Source: Archangium lipolyticum (lineage in GTDB: Bacteria; Myxococcota; Myxococcia; Myxococcales; Myxococcaceae). Taken from it: a stretch of 64,000 bases of DNA. A program made the translations under genes and the position numbers. The DNA lies in NCBI RefSeq assembly GCF_024623785.1, contig NZ_JANKBZ010000003.1, positions 372,001 to 436,000 of the forward strand. The letters are read 5' to 3'. Below, piece by piece: positions 33,820 to 43,509 of this stretch (its first letter is position 1; the number at the start of each line of letters is the position of its first letter). The notes below the pieces were generated by a model. That model was not told the DNA's origin, made no database searches, and saw only the letters and a list, made by a program, of their open reading frames with translations.

Positions 33820-34446
33820 ATGCTGCGCAAGATGATGGTGCTCCTGGGTTCGGTGGCGCTGGTGCTGCTGGTGAGCTCGGCGCTGATGGCCGGCTACCTG
33901 TTCGTCTGGGATCGCCCTTCCCAGGGGCGCGTGCTCGCCGTGAACGACGCGGAGCGCTACCTGCTCGCGGCCGCGCGCGAGGGGGATGTGGAGGTGGTCG
34001 CGGGCCTGGTGAAGGCCGGAACGCCCGTGGACGTCCAGAATGAGCGGGGCTTCTCCCCGCTCATCCTCGCGGCGTACCACGGCCACACGGAGGTGGCCCG
34101 GGTGCTGCTCGCGGCGGGGGCGAACGCATGCTCCGGCGACTCACGCGGCAACACCGCGCTGATGGGCGCGGCCTTCAAGGGCCACGCGGACATCGTCGAG
34201 CTGCTCCTCCAGCAACCCTGCGCGGTGGACCAGTCCAACGGAGTCGGCCAGACGGCGCTGATGTTCGCCAGCCTCTTCGGCCGCAAGGACGTGGCGGAGC
34301 GGCTGCGCCAGCACGGCGCCTCGGCCCAGAAGCGGGACGCCAGCGGGCGCACGGCGGAGGACTGGGCGCGGACCCAGTCCCCCGAGCCTCCCATCACCGC
34401 GCCCGTGGCCCCCGCGAGGGACGCGGCCACCACCGCGGCGAGGTGA
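33820..34446 (+). CDS. ankB: Periplasmic ankyrin-repeat protein, AnkB-like
   Basis: A 208-aa protein with an N-terminal membrane anchor or signal (LLGSVALVLLVSSALMAGYLF) and about four ankyrin repeats from residue 45, e.g. GFSPLILAAYHGHTEVARVL, GNTALMGAAFKGHADIVELL and GQTALMFASLFGRKDVAERL. The tail is Pro/Ala rich. GGAGTGA precedes the ATG. In Pseudomonas aeruginosa the periplasmic ankyrin protein AnkB, encoded next to katB, is needed for full catalase activity; the same gene order here suggests the same role. The MITE-like element now lies between the two genes. Confidence 0.82.
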   Translation: MLRKMMVLLGSVALVLLVSSALMAGYLFVWDRPSQGRVLAVNDAERYLLAAAREGDVEVVAGLVKAGTPVDVQNERGFSPLILAAYHGHTEVARVLLAAGANACSGDSRGNTALMGAAFKGHADIVELLLQQPCAVDQSNGVGQTALMFASLFGRKDVAERLRQHGASAQKRDASGRTAEDWARTQSPEPPITAPVAPARDAATTAAR

Positions 34447-34451
34447 TCAGC

Positions 34452-35783
34452 TCACGGGTGCGTCTGGAGGTAGATGTGTGAGCTGCACGGGTGATCCCCG
34501 GCCACCACGTCGGCGAAGTCGATCGGGTTGCCGCCCGAGTCCTTCGGGTAGCCCGCCACGGCGGCCGGCGCGCCCGTGTTGTATCGCGTGGCCCCGCCCG
34601 TGGCCCAGTACACCGGGAAGCCGGAGCTGGGCGCCGGGGTCGAGGTGATGGACAGGTTGCCAGCGCAGTAGGCGGGCGCGCCCGTCGGGAACTCCATGGA
34701 CAGATCCAGCGGGGTGTTGCCCCTCATGTTGTAGAGCACGATGAACGAGGCGCTGGAGCGCACCGCCGCGCTCTTCGACCAGGGTGCCCCGCTCGTGAGC
34801 GTCTGCTGGAAGGCCAGCTCGATTCCCGGCTCGGGAGTGGTACCGGGCGGAGGGTTGTAGCAATCGAGCGGGATGTTGACGAACTCGATGATCGAGCAGG
34901 ACGGGCTGGTGTGCTCGATGTCGGCGTTCCAGGTCCCCAGACCATCGGAGGGATCGATGGTGCTATTGCGGAGGCCCGTGATGCGGAACGACGTGCCCTG
35001 GGTGTTGAACTGGGCGTTCGCGCTCTGTTCGTTCCACAGGCCCGTCGCCGGAGTGAACCGCCACATCGCGGTCCGGCAGGTCGCGTTGAGCACGCAGGCC
35101 GGCATGGTGCCTCCAACGGAGGCCGGTACCGGCAGGCTCACGTTCATCGTCGCCCCGGGAACCAGCGTGAGCGTGTTGCCCCGGCCGTCCACGGCCGACA
35201 GCGTCACCGCGCCCACCGATTCGAGCGCCACCGTCTGTCCCAGGGAATTGCGGGCAGTGAAGTCACCGGGCATCGTGGCCGGGTCGTGCGGCACGATGGA
35301 GAACACCACGGTGCCGGTCGCGGGAGCACCCGTGGCGGTGCCGAGGCTGTTGGCGAGCACCTCCACGCGGATGCCGGAGGCCGTGTCCACGATCAGGTTG
35401 TTGACCGCGGGGTTGATCTGGCGCACGTAGGCCCTCCCGAGCACGTGCACCTGGTTGAGCTCACCCGACAGCTTGAACTGGTTCACCGGTCCATGGCCGT
35501 CCTTGCGGATGTCGAGCCGGTAGCCCGCCGCCGATGACTCCACCGAGAGGGAATACGCACCGGCGCTGTTGGTGAGACGGACGATCCCATTCACCGTCAC
35601 GCGCGCGTTCGGGACGGGCCTGCGGTTGGCGTCCAGGACCGTGCCCGAGAACACCGCTGACACCGCGGCGGACTCGAGCTGCCGCTCCTCGAGGGTGGAG
35701 GGGATCCCACCGCTCTCGCCACAACCGAGGCCGAGCAGCGCCGGGAGGAGTAGAAACGCGGAGCGCCTCATCATCTTCATCAT
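34452..35783 (-). CDS. Lipoprotein with carboxypeptidase-regulatory-like domain
   Basis: A 443-aa exported lipoprotein: after MMKMMRRS comes FLLLPALLGLG and a lipobox Cys21 (LGCGES). Residues 45-110 (FSGTVLDANRRPVPNARVTV, LTNSAGAYSLSVES) form a carboxypeptidase-regulatory-like beta-sandwich, a common adhesion or scaffold module. The rest is beta-rich, with cysteines in CVLNATCRTAMW and SPSCSIIEF, and no catalytic motif. GGAG lies 7 bp before the chosen first ATG of a run of four. It converges with the ankyrin gene, 5 bp away. Role unknown. Confidence 0.75.
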   Translation of the reverse strand: MMKMMRRSAFLLLPALLGLGCGESGGIPSTLEERQLESAAVSAVFSGTVLDANRRPVPNARVTVNGIVRLTNSAGAYSLSVESSAAGYRLDIRKDGHGPVNQFKLSGELNQVHVLGRAYVRQINPAVNNLIVDTASGIRVEVLANSLGTATGAPATGTVVFSIVPHDPATMPGDFTARNSLGQTVALESVGAVTLSAVDGRGNTLTLVPGATMNVSLPVPASVGGTMPACVLNATCRTAMWRFTPATGLWNEQSANAQFNTQGTSFRITGLRNSTIDPSDGLGTWNADIEHTSPSCSIIEFVNIPLDCYNPPPGTTPEPGIELAFQQTLTSGAPWSKSAAVRSSASFIVLYNMRGNTPLDLSMEFPTGAPAYCAGNLSITSTPAPSSGFPVYWATGGATRYNTGAPAAVAGYPKDSGGNPIDFADVVAGDHPCSSHIYLQTHP

Positions 35784-36004
35784 CGTCGTTCTCCGGGGTA
35801 GGGAGACCGGAGGGGCTGCACGGCGCGTACCAGCACGGGCGGGTGCGTCCCCCACCCTCTCCTCCGAGAGACGGGTCACGCCGCGCGCGGAGAACCTGTT
35901 GACGGAGGAGCCACAAGGCGGGCGCGCGTGAGTGGCTCACGTGGCTACGAGAAGCCGCCTCTGGCCTTGCCCTTGGATCATCGGCCCGCTAGGAGAGCCA
36001 GCCC

Positions 36005-37240
36005 ATGGCGGACTTCGGCATCGACGTCGACCCGGGTGAGGTCGGACTGGACACGCAGCGGCTGCGGCGCATCGACACACACTTCCGGCGGTACGTCGAC
36101 GACGGGCGGCTCGCGGGCTGGCAGGTGATGGTGTCGCGCCGGGGCAAGGTGGCGCACCTGACGTCGTACGGGCTCGCCGACCGGGAGGCCGGCCGCGCCG
36201 TCGAGACGGACACCGTCTGGCGCATCTACTCCATGACGAAGCCCATCACCTCGGTGGCGGCGATGATGTTGTGGGAGGAAGGCGCGTTCGAGCTCTCGGA
36301 TCCCGTCAGCCGGTGGCTGCCCGAATTCGCCGCGCCGCGCGTCTACACCGGAGGGCCAGCGAGCAAGCCGGTCACGGTGCCCGCGACGGAGCCCATCCGC
36401 GTATGGCACCTGCTCACGCACACCGCGGGGCTGACGTACGGCTTCCACCGGGTGCACGTCACCGACGAGCTCTACCGGCTGCTCGGCTTCGACTTCGACG
36501 TGCCAGACGGCTTCGATCTCGCCGCGATCGTCCGCGCCTGGGCGGAGCTCCCCCTGATGTTCCAACCCGGTGCGGAGTGGAACTACTCGGTGGCGACGGA
36601 CGTGCTCGGCCGGCTCGTCGAGGCCGTGTCCGGACAGTCACTCGATACCTTCTTCGCCGAGCGCATCTTCGGCCCGCTGGGGATGAAGGACACCGGGTTC
36701 TGGTGCCCCGAGGACCAGCAGGGCCGCCTGGCCGCGCTGTACGCGGTGGCACCCGGGCAGCCCCGGCCGGTCCGGGCCGATGGGACTGGCAAGCGCGTGA
36801 CGAGGCCCCCGACCTGGCTGTCCGGTGGCGGCGGGCTGGTGTCGACGACGCGCGACTACACGCGCTTCACCTGGATGCTCCTGAACGGCGGCGAGCTCGA
36901 GGGCGCGCGGCTGCTCTCACCCCGGACGGTCCGCTACATGACCCGGAACCACCTGCCCGGAGGTGACGATCTCGCGACATTCGGCCGGCCGCTGTTCGCC
37001 GAGACGCGGTTCGATGGGGTCGGATTCGGGCTCGGCTTCGGCGTGGTCATCGACCCGGTGGCCTACCGCTCGCCGACGAGCGTGGGCGAGTACCACTGGG
37101 GTGGCATGGCGAGCACCGCCTTCTGGGTCGATCCGGCCGAGCAGTTGAGCGTCGTGTTCATGACCCAACTGCTCCCCTCGAGCGCCCATCCGCTCCGCTC
37201 GCAGCTGCGACAGCTCGTGTACCAGGCGCTGGTCGACTGA
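36005..37240 (+). CDS. Serine hydrolase of the beta-lactamase/EstB family
   Basis: A 411-aa class C beta-lactamase-fold hydrolase, probably an esterase. The nucleophile motif is YSMTKPITS (S-x-x-K), the Tyr motif is WNYSVATDVLG, and HWGGMASTAFWVDP gives the third H-x-G-G block. No signal peptide is present, so it is likely cytoplasmic, as for EstB-type esterases rather than true beta-lactamases. It starts at 36005 after AGGAGAG and is followed 28 bp later by a carboxylesterase gene on the same strand; the two may form an ester-hydrolysing operon. Confidence 0.88.
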   Translation: MADFGIDVDPGEVGLDTQRLRRIDTHFRRYVDDGRLAGWQVMVSRRGKVAHLTSYGLADREAGRAVETDTVWRIYSMTKPITSVAAMMLWEEGAFELSDPVSRWLPEFAAPRVYTGGPASKPVTVPATEPIRVWHLLTHTAGLTYGFHRVHVTDELYRLLGFDFDVPDGFDLAAIVRAWAELPLMFQPGAEWNYSVATDVLGRLVEAVSGQSLDTFFAERIFGPLGMKDTGFWCPEDQQGRLAALYAVAPGQPRPVRADGTGKRVTRPPTWLSGGGGLVSTTRDYTRFTWMLLNGGELEGARLLSPRTVRYMTRNHLPGGDDLATFGRPLFAETRFDGVGFGLGFGVVIDPVAYRSPTSVGEYHWGGMASTAFWVDPAEQLSVVFMTQLLPSSAHPLRSQLRQLVYQALVD

Positions 37241-37268
37241 TATGGCTCGCCACCAGGAGGAACGAAAA

Positions 37269-38924
37269 ATGAGTCCTGTTCGCACGTCCGCCGTACGTCC
37301 CCCATCCATCCTCGTTGGCCTTCTCGCGCTGATCCTGGCGAGCGGCTGTGCCCACAAACCCATCGTGTCCGAGAACAAGGGCCGTGAGTCGCAAGACCAG
37401 GGTCCGGTGCTCGCGAACACCGCCCAGGGCCAGGTTCGCGGCTCCATCCGCGACGGCATCAACACCTTCAAGGGCATTCCGTACGGTGGGCCCACCTCGG
37501 GCCGCAACCGCTTCATGCCCCCGACGAAGCCCGAGTCGTGGAGTGGCGTTCGCGATGCGCTCGAGTATGGCCCTCGCTGCGCCCAGCGCAGTGCCATCGG
37601 CTCGGCGGTGGATCGAGAGGTCGTGGCGGCGATCATCGCCCCCGACACCCAGGCCATGAGCGAGGACTGCCTGTTCCTCAACGTCTGGACCCCGGGCGTG
37701 GGAGACGGCCGGAAGCGGCCGGTCATGGTCTGGCTGCACGGCGGTGGCTTCGTGGAGGGCTCCGGCTCTTCCGCCCTCTATGACGGGCACGCGCTCGCCC
37801 GGCGCGGCGACGCCGTGGTCATCACGCTCAATCACCGGCTCGGGGCGCTCGGCTACCTGTACACGGGCAGCGGCGCCAACGCGGCCTCGGGCAACGCCGG
37901 CATGCTCGACATCGTCGCGGCGCTCCAGTGGGTGCGCGACAACATCGCCGCCTTCGGTGGGGATCCGGGCAACGTCACCATCTTCGGCGAGTCGGGCGGA
38001 GGCATGAAGGTGACCCTGATGCTCGCCATGCCCGCGGCCCAGGGGCTGTTCCACAAGGCCATCAGCCAGAGCGGCGCCCTGGTGCGCGCGTTGAAGCCGG
38101 AGCAGGCGGCCTCCATCACCGGCGAGCTGACGTCCGAGCTCGGGGTGAAGCCTGGAGACCTCGAGGCCCTGCAGAACGTGCCCCTGGAGAAGTTCCTGGA
38201 TGCCCAGGGCGTGGTGCTGAAGAAGGAGCGCGAGGGTGGCTTCACCTTCAACTCGCCGTTCACCCCCGTGGCGGATGGGACCGTCCTGCCCCGGGATCCG
38301 TTCGATCCGGAGGCCCCCGCCGTCTCGGCGGACGTGCCGTTGTTGATCGGCTCCAACAGGGACGAGATGACGCTGTTCCTCTACGGGAAGCTGGGGCCCA
38401 TGACCGATGGCATGGCGCGCATGGGCCTGGGGCGGCTCGCCGGCGACGCGAAGGATCAGGTCTTCGAGCACTACCGCAAGCGCATGCCCGACGCCTCGGG
38501 CGCGGACCTGATCATCGCCGCGGGCAGTGACATGTTCCGGGCGCCGTCGCTCCTGGTCGCCGATCGCAAGGTGGCCCAGGGCAAGGCCCCCGTCTACGTG
38601 TACCTGTTCACCTGGGAGACGCCGGTGCTCGAGGGCAAGCTCAAGTCCGCCCACGCGGTCGAGATCCCCTTCGTGCTCGACAACACCGACCTGGTTCCCG
38701 GCCTCACCGGCAAGGATCCCGAGCGCTTCAAGCTGGCCGAGCAGATGAGCACGACGTGGGTGACCTTCGCCCGCACCGGCAACCCGAACAACCCGGGCCT
38801 GCCCGAGTGGCCGGCCTACACCACCGAGCAGCGCCCCACGCTCCTCTTCAACCTCCCCTCCACGCTCGAGAACGATCCGAGGGGCGAGGAGCGCCAGCTC
38901 TGGCAGGGCATCCTCACGAAGTGA
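37269..38924 (+). CDS. Type B carboxylesterase lipoprotein
   Basis: A 551-aa alpha/beta hydrolase of the carboxylesterase type B family. A lipoprotein signal is present (ILVGLLALILASGCAHK). FKGIPYGGP and EDCLFLNVWTPG are family signatures, VWLHGGGFVEGSG forms the oxyanion hole, and IFGESGGGMKV carries the nucleophile Ser. The catalytic His is probably in KSAHAVEIPFVLDN. It should cleave carboxylic esters at the envelope surface. It lies 28 bp after the serine hydrolase gene and a terminator follows the stop. Confidence 0.9.
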   Translation: MSPVRTSAVRPPSILVGLLALILASGCAHKPIVSENKGRESQDQGPVLANTAQGQVRGSIRDGINTFKGIPYGGPTSGRNRFMPPTKPESWSGVRDALEYGPRCAQRSAIGSAVDREVVAAIIAPDTQAMSEDCLFLNVWTPGVGDGRKRPVMVWLHGGGFVEGSGSSALYDGHALARRGDAVVITLNHRLGALGYLYTGSGANAASGNAGMLDIVAALQWVRDNIAAFGGDPGNVTIFGESGGGMKVTLMLAMPAAQGLFHKAISQSGALVRALKPEQAASITGELTSELGVKPGDLEALQNVPLEKFLDAQGVVLKKEREGGFTFNSPFTPVADGTVLPRDPFDPEAPAVSADVPLLIGSNRDEMTLFLYGKLGPMTDGMARMGLGRLAGDAKDQVFEHYRKRMPDASGADLIIAAGSDMFRAPSLLVADRKVAQGKAPVYVYLFTWETPVLEGKLKSAHAVEIPFVLDNTDLVPGLTGKDPERFKLAEQMSTTWVTFARTGNPNNPGLPEWPAYTTEQRPTLLFNLPSTLENDPRGEERQLWQGILTK

Positions 38925-38944
38925 GCCGAACTTCGTCTGGACAC

Positions 38945-38975
38945 AGGCGGCTCGCACTGGACGAGCCGCCTTTTT
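38945..38975 (+). terminator. Rho-independent terminator after the carboxylesterase gene
   Basis: A perfect 10-bp stem, AGGCGGCTCG (38945-38954) with CGAGCCGCCT (38962-38971), a 7-nt loop and a T5 run (38971-38975). It lies 21 bp after the esterase stop and reaches the stop of the convergent kinase gene. This is a clear intrinsic terminator for the plus strand. Confidence 0.85.
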
Positions 38976-40255
38976 CAGGCGGACGGAAGGAAGCACCGGA
39001 ACAGGGTGCCACGGCCCGGCCGAGGCTCCGCCTGCAACCGGCCCTGGTGCACCTCGAGGATGGAGCGGCTGATGGACAAGCCCATGCCCAGTCCCGCCGG
39101 CTTGGTGGTGAAGAACGGCTCGAAGAGGCGCTTGTGCGCCTCCGGGCTCAAGCCCACGCCCGTGTCCTCCACCACCAGCTCCACGCGCCCCTCCGTCCGC
39201 TGGGTGCGCACCCACACCTGCCGCTCCCCGGACGGGCACGGGCTCACCGCATCCAGCGCGTTGATGATCAGGTTGAGCACCACCTGCTGGAGCTGAACCC
39301 CATCTCCCTTCACGGGCAGCGGGGTGTCCGCCAACTGCAGTGAGAGGGTGGCGCCCCGAAGCTGCGCGTCATTGCCCGCCAGTTGCGCCACCTGGCGGAC
39401 CAGCGCATTGAAGTCATGGGAGGCGAAGGGCCCCTGGTCCTTCTTCAGCAGCGCCCGCGTGCGGCGGATGATCTCTCCGGCCCGCTTGTTGTCGGCGACG
39501 ATGTCATCGATCACCTCCCCCAGCAGGGTGAGATCCGGCGGCGTGCGCTGCAGCAACCGCTTCGCCATCTCGGCGTTGGTGAGAATGGCCGACAGGGGCT
39601 GGTTCAGCTCATGGGCGATGGAGGCCCCCAGCTCGCCCACCGCGGCGACCCGCTCCATGTGGGCCCGCTCGTCCCGGGCCCGGCGTGCCTCCAGCTCGGC
39701 GCGCCTGCGCGGAGTCGCGTCCACCACCGTGACCACGGCGCCGCCACCTGGCAGCTCCAGCCGCCGGGCGCGCAGCTCGAACCAGGTGTCCGCCCGGGGG
39801 CCACGGAACTCAACCATGCCCTCATCCACCCGGCCCGAGAGCACGTCCTCCAGCAGCGTGGCCACCCCCGCCGTCTCGAACTCTCCCGCGTGCGCCAGCT
39901 TCTGGAGGGACTGGAGGTAGGAGCCGCCCGGAAAGAGGAGCCTCTGGGTGGACAACGCGCCCAGCCCCTCGCGCTGGGCCGAGGGGGCGCTGGCCCGAAG
40001 CACCGCGCCCTGCCTGTCCAGAATGGCCACCGCGCCCGGGAGCGAATCCAGCACGGCCAGGTTCAGCCGCTGGGCCCCCATGCGCCTGCGCCGCTCCAGC
40101 AACAGCACGACGATGAGCGCCGCCTGGAGCAGGCCCGCCGCCACCACCGCGATCACCCCCCAGCGGTAGCGCTCCCAGAGCTCGAGCTCGCGAAGCTCGG
40201 CGGCCGCGAGCGGGGTGGCCATCAGCCACAGCATCGAAACGCCCAGGGCACGCAT
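38975..40255 (-). CDS. Sensor histidine kinase, FixL/DctB-like
   Basis: A 426-aa membrane histidine kinase. A signal-like segment ([13 protein letters not shown]), a very short periplasmic loop and a TM helix ([21 protein letters not shown]) are followed by a PAS-like domain and a coiled linker. The phospho-acceptor is in [18 protein letters not shown]. The ATP lid has [12 protein letters not shown] (N), EDTGVGLS (G1) and GLGMGLSIS (G2). The [10 protein letters not shown] box is typical of FixL/DctB kinases. The start at 40255 has GGAGA 6 bp upstream. A FixJ-type regulator on the same strand (41559-42188) is the likely partner, though a plus-strand pseudogene lies between. Confidence 0.88.
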   Translation of the reverse strand: MRALGVSMLWLMATPLAAAELRELELWERYRWGVIAVVAAGLLQAALIVVLLLERRRRMGAQRLNLAVLDSLPGAVAILDRQGAVLRASAPSAQREGLGALSTQRLLFPGGSYLQSLQKLAHAGEFETAGVATLLEDVLSGRVDEGMVEFRGPRADTWFELRARRLELPGGGAVVTVVDATPRRRAELEARRARDERAHMERVAAVGELGASIAHELNQPLSAILTNAEMAKRLLQRTPPDLTLLGEVIDDIVADNKRAGEIIRRTRALLKKDQGPFASHDFNALVRQVAQLAGNDAQLRGATLSLQLADTPLPVKGDGVQLQQVVLNLIINALDAVSPCPSGERQVWVRTQRTEGRVELVVEDTGVGLSPEAHKRLFEPFFTTKPAGLGMGLSISRSILEVHQGRLQAEPRPGRGTLFRCFLPSA

Positions 40256-40368
40256 CCCCATTCTCCATGCTGGCCGCACACCTGCCTCCTGCCATCGCGC
40301 CCATCATTCCATCTCGTGCGCTCCAGGTCGATTTGACAGGCACGCGGAGGTGTGGATCGGCTGCGTGG

Positions 40369-41570
40369 ATGAGTGAGCCCAAGCAGGAAGAGAGCGCGGC
40401 GGACCTCGGGGAGGCCCGCACGGTCATCAGCCCACGGCCAGGCTCCGCCCCCGCCGGGGTCGAGCCCTCCACGGGGCCCACGCTCCCTGCTTCAGGGGGG
40501 GATGGCATCCACGTGGCTCCCGGGCGCGCCCTGGCGGGCCGCTACACCGTGCTGGACGTCCTGGGTCAGGGCGGCATGGGCGTGGTGTTGGCCGCCTATG
40601 ACGCGAGGCTGGATCGGCGCGTGGCCCTGAAGCTGGTGCGCTCGCGCGAGGCTGACGGCGATGATGGGTTGGCCCAGGTCCGCATGGTGCGTGAGGCGCA
40701 GAGCATGGCCCGCCTCAATCACCCCCACGTGGTGGCGGTCTATGACGCGGGGACGCTCGAGGATGGCTCCGTCTTCATCGCCATGGAGTACGTCCAGGGA
40801 CAGACGTTGCGGAGCTGGTGCCAGCACACCCCGCCCCGCTCCTGGCGGGAGGTGATCGCGGCCTATCTGGCCGCGGGGCGCGGACTGGCGGCCGCGCACG
40901 CGGCGGGCCTCGTTCACCGCGACTTCAAACCAGACAATGTCCTGGTCGGCGAGGACGGCCGGGTGCGCGTCACGGACTTCGTGAAGACGCGCGGCTGCGG
41001 TTCGAGCGCGCGCTGGCCATTCACGAGAAGACCTTCGGGCCAGAGCACCCGGATGTGGCGGCCGTGCTCATCAACGTGGGGGGAGTGCTCGCGGACCTGG
41101 GCCGGTATGAGGAGGCCAGGGTCCGGCTGGAGCGCGCGCTGACGGTGCTGGAGAAAGCGCTGGGTCCCCAGCACCCGGTGCTCTCCATCCCGCTCACCCT
41201 GTTGGGCCGGGCCCTCACGGGTCTGGGCCGGTATGAGGAGGCGCAGCGCCGGCTGGATCGCGCTCTGGTCCTGCAACAACAGCCGGAAGAGCACGCCGGG
41301 CTGATGGAGCCACTCACCGCGCTGGGGTTGCTCCAACTGGCGCGCGGCAGGCCCGCGGCCGCCGTGCCGTTGCTCGAGCGGGCCTTGCGGCTCGCGCCGG
41401 AGGAGGCGGCCACGGAGACGCGGTTCGTGCTGGCCCGGGCCCTCTGGGAGTCGAAGCAGGATCGCCCTCGCGCCCTCGAGCTGGCCGCCCGAGCCCGGAG
41501 TGACTGGCAGCGCCGCGGCAATGCCCCCCGGCTGGCCGAAGTGTCCCAGTGGTTGGCTTCACGGAGATGA
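40369..41570 (+). pseudogene. Ser/Thr kinase-TPR gene with an internal deletion
   Basis: From the ATG at 40369 the frame encodes an N-terminal kinase: [20 protein letters not shown] (glycine loop), VALKLVRS (Lys) and [14 protein letters not shown] (catalytic loop). At VRVTDF, just where DFG should come, it changes to unrelated residues and ends early. A different frame from about 40985 encodes TPR units ([40 protein letters not shown]) through 41570. Pkn-TPR proteins of this group are usually two to three times longer. The C-lobe and first TPRs are therefore missing and the joint is out of frame. A truncated kinase without its DFG motif should be inactive. Confidence 0.8.
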
Positions 41571-42188
41571 GCCCAGCCGCTCCAACAGCCGCACCAGCTC
41601 TGGCACCGAGTCCACCGCCAGCTTCTCCATGGCACGGCCGCGCTGCAGGCGCACGGTCTGCTCGGCGGTGCCCAGCTCGGCTGCGATCTGCTTGTTGAGC
41701 AGCCCCCGCGCCACCCGCTGGCAGACATCCCACTCGCGGGGTGTCAGCTTGGAGAAACGGACCCGGAGCGCCTCGCGCTCCTGCTCGGAGGCGATCGCCG
41801 CCCGGTCCTGCGCCTGCGCCCGTTCCACCGCCTCCAGCAGTTCCGCCGTGCCGACCGGCTTGGACAGGAAGTCCACGGCTCCAGCCTTCATGGCCTTCAC
41901 CGCCGCCGGCACATCCCCGTGTCCGCTGATGAAGATGATGGGCTGCTTCCACCCCGCGCGCCGCAGCTCCTCCTGAAGCTCCAGCCCGTTCAGCTCCGGC
42001 ATGCGCAGGTCCATCACCACGCACCCCGGACGCCGTCCGGGCTCCCGCTCCAGCATCTGTCGCGGGTGGTCGAAGCTCTCGACCGTGTACCCTTCCAACT
42101 GGAACATGCGTGAGAGGCTGCGCAGCACGGAGGGATCGTCATCCACGATGAACACCGTGGAACGCTCTTGGCTCGAAAGACCGTGCAC
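41559..42188 (-). CDS. FixJ/NarL-type two-component response regulator
   Basis: A 209-aa regulator. The receiver domain begins STVFIVDDDPSVLRSL with the acidic pocket, the phospho-Asp lies in CVVMDLRMPELNG, and IIFISGHGDVPAAVKAMKAG and FLSKPVG hold the conserved Ser/Thr-type and Lys residues. The C-terminal LuxR helix-turn-helix runs from LTPREWDVCQRVARGLLNKQ onward. A GTG at 42188 with AAGGGG 7 bp upstream is the likely start. SGHGDVPAAVKAMKAGAVDF is closest to FixJ. The partner is probably the kinase at 38975-40255. Its 3' end overlaps the pseudogene end by 12 bp. Confidence 0.9.
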   Translation of the reverse strand: MHGLSSQERSTVFIVDDDPSVLRSLSRMFQLEGYTVESFDHPRQMLEREPGRRPGCVVMDLRMPELNGLELQEELRRAGWKQPIIFISGHGDVPAAVKAMKAGAVDFLSKPVGTAELLEAVERAQAQDRAAIASEQEREALRVRFSKLTPREWDVCQRVARGLLNKQIAAELGTAEQTVRLQRGRAMEKLAVDSVPELVRLLERLGSSP

Positions 42189-42359
42189 CTGATGGCCCCT
42201 TGCTCGTACCGAGCGGCACACGCTACCACGACACGCACAGCGAGTGAGAGGGTGTCAAGTCTGCGAAACGCCTGTTGCGACTCGCAGTGAACTCCCCTCC
42301 CCCTGGCGTCATGGCAACCACTTCGAGGCGAGGCTTCCTCCAGTTGCCGGCTCCAGGGC

Positions 42360-43460
42360 TCACGCCAGCTGGGCGAGCGCCTCCTTGGAGAAGTCCTGCA
42401 GCTCGCCATGGCGGCCCTCGCGCACCTTACGGGCCCACTGCGCATCGGCGAGCAGCGCGCGGCCGACGGCCACCAGGTCGAACTCCTCGCGCTCCAGACG
42501 GACCAGCAGGTTCTCCAGGGACGCGGGCTTGGAGCTCTCGCCACGGAACGCGGCGATGAACTCGCCGCTCAACCCCACCGAGCCGACGGTGATGGTGGGC
42601 TTGCCGGTGAGCTTCTTGGCCCAGCCGGCGAAGTTGAGCTCCGAGCCCTCGAACTCCGGCTCCCAGAAGCGGCGCTGCGAGCAGTGCAGGATGTCCGTTC
42701 CGGCCTCGACGAGCGGCGTGAGCCAGGCCTCCATCTCCTTGGGCGTCTGGGCCAGCCGGACGGTGAAGTCCTGCTGCTTCCACTGGGACAGGCGCAGGAT
42801 GATGACGAAGTCCTTGCGGACGGAGGCGCGGATGGCCTTCACCACCTCGGAGGCGAAGCGGGCGCGCTCGGCGAGGGTGGCGCCACCGAAGGCATCGGTC
42901 CGCTCGTTGGTGCCGGACCAGAAGAACTGGTCGATCAGGTAGCCGTGCGCGCCGTGAATCTCCACCGCGTCGAAGCCCAGCCGCTGCGCGTCCGCCGCCG
43001 CCTTGCCGAAAGCGGCGATGGTGTCGGCGATGGCCTCGTCGGTCATGGGCTCGGTGAAGCGCTTGCCCGGCGAGGACAGGCCCGAGGGGCTGTCCACCGG
43101 AGGCGGCGCGACCCAGGTGGTCTGGGGATTGCGCGCGGAGCCCACGTGCCAGAGCTGGGGAGCCATCACCCCGCCCACGGCGTGCACCTCGTCGATGACG
43201 CGCTTCCACCCCGCGAGCGCCTGCTCCCCGTGGAAGTCGGGCACGTTGGGATCGTTCTTGGCGGAGGGCCGGTTCACCACCGTGCCCTCCGAGAGGATGA
43301 GACCCACCTCCGCCTCGGCGCGGCGGCGGTAGTACGCGGCGACCTCGGGGGTCGGAACACCGTCGGGAGAGAAGGAGCGCGTCATGGGAGCCATGACGAT
43401 GCGGTTCTTCAGCTTCAGCGACTTGTGGGAGAAGGGGCGGAACAGGGCATCTACGGACAT
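42360..43460 (-). CDS. Old Yellow Enzyme family alkene reductase
   Basis: A 366-aa FMN-dependent NAD(P)H:flavin oxidoreductase of the Old Yellow Enzyme family, reducing activated C=C bonds of enals, enones or nitro compounds. The barrel start LFRPFSHKSLKLKNRIVMAPMTR, the GLILSEGTVV strand, and HGAHGYLIDQFFWSGTNERT with FMN/substrate-binding His are family blocks. It is cytoplasmic with no signal peptide. A perfect 12-bp palindrome lies 37 bp upstream of the start and may be an operator. No regulator gene is adjacent. Confidence 0.92.
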   Translation of the reverse strand: MSVDALFRPFSHKSLKLKNRIVMAPMTRSFSPDGVPTPEVAAYYRRRAEAEVGLILSEGTVVNRPSAKNDPNVPDFHGEQALAGWKRVIDEVHAVGGVMAPQLWHVGSARNPQTTWVAPPPVDSPSGLSSPGKRFTEPMTDEAIADTIAAFGKAAADAQRLGFDAVEIHGAHGYLIDQFFWSGTNERTDAFGGATLAERARFASEVVKAIRASVRKDFVIILRLSQWKQQDFTVRLAQTPKEMEAWLTPLVEAGTDILHCSQRRFWEPEFEGSELNFAGWAKKLTGKPTITVGSVGLSGEFIAAFRGESSKPASLENLLVRLEREEFDLVAVGRALLADAQWARKVREGRHGELQDFSKEALAQLA

Positions 43461-43497
43461 GGGGGGGAACTCCGGGGGCTACACGTTTCGGAAGCGG

Positions 43498-43509
43498 CTG
43501 ATTAATCAG
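43498..43509. promoter_or_regulatory. Perfect palindrome upstream of the Old Yellow Enzyme gene
   Basis: CTGATTAATCAG is a perfect 12-bp palindrome, extended by imperfect GCGG/CCGC arms outside, in an AT-rich island 37 bp before the start codon. This is the usual form of a TetR- or MarR-type operator; OYE genes such as nemA are commonly repressed by TetR-type electrophile sensors. No such regulator gene is nearby. Confidence 0.45.

Noticed and set aside
36005-37240. Possible beta-lactamase resistance gene.
   Set aside because: No signal peptide and EstB-like motifs; an esterase is more likely than an antibiotic-degrading enzyme.
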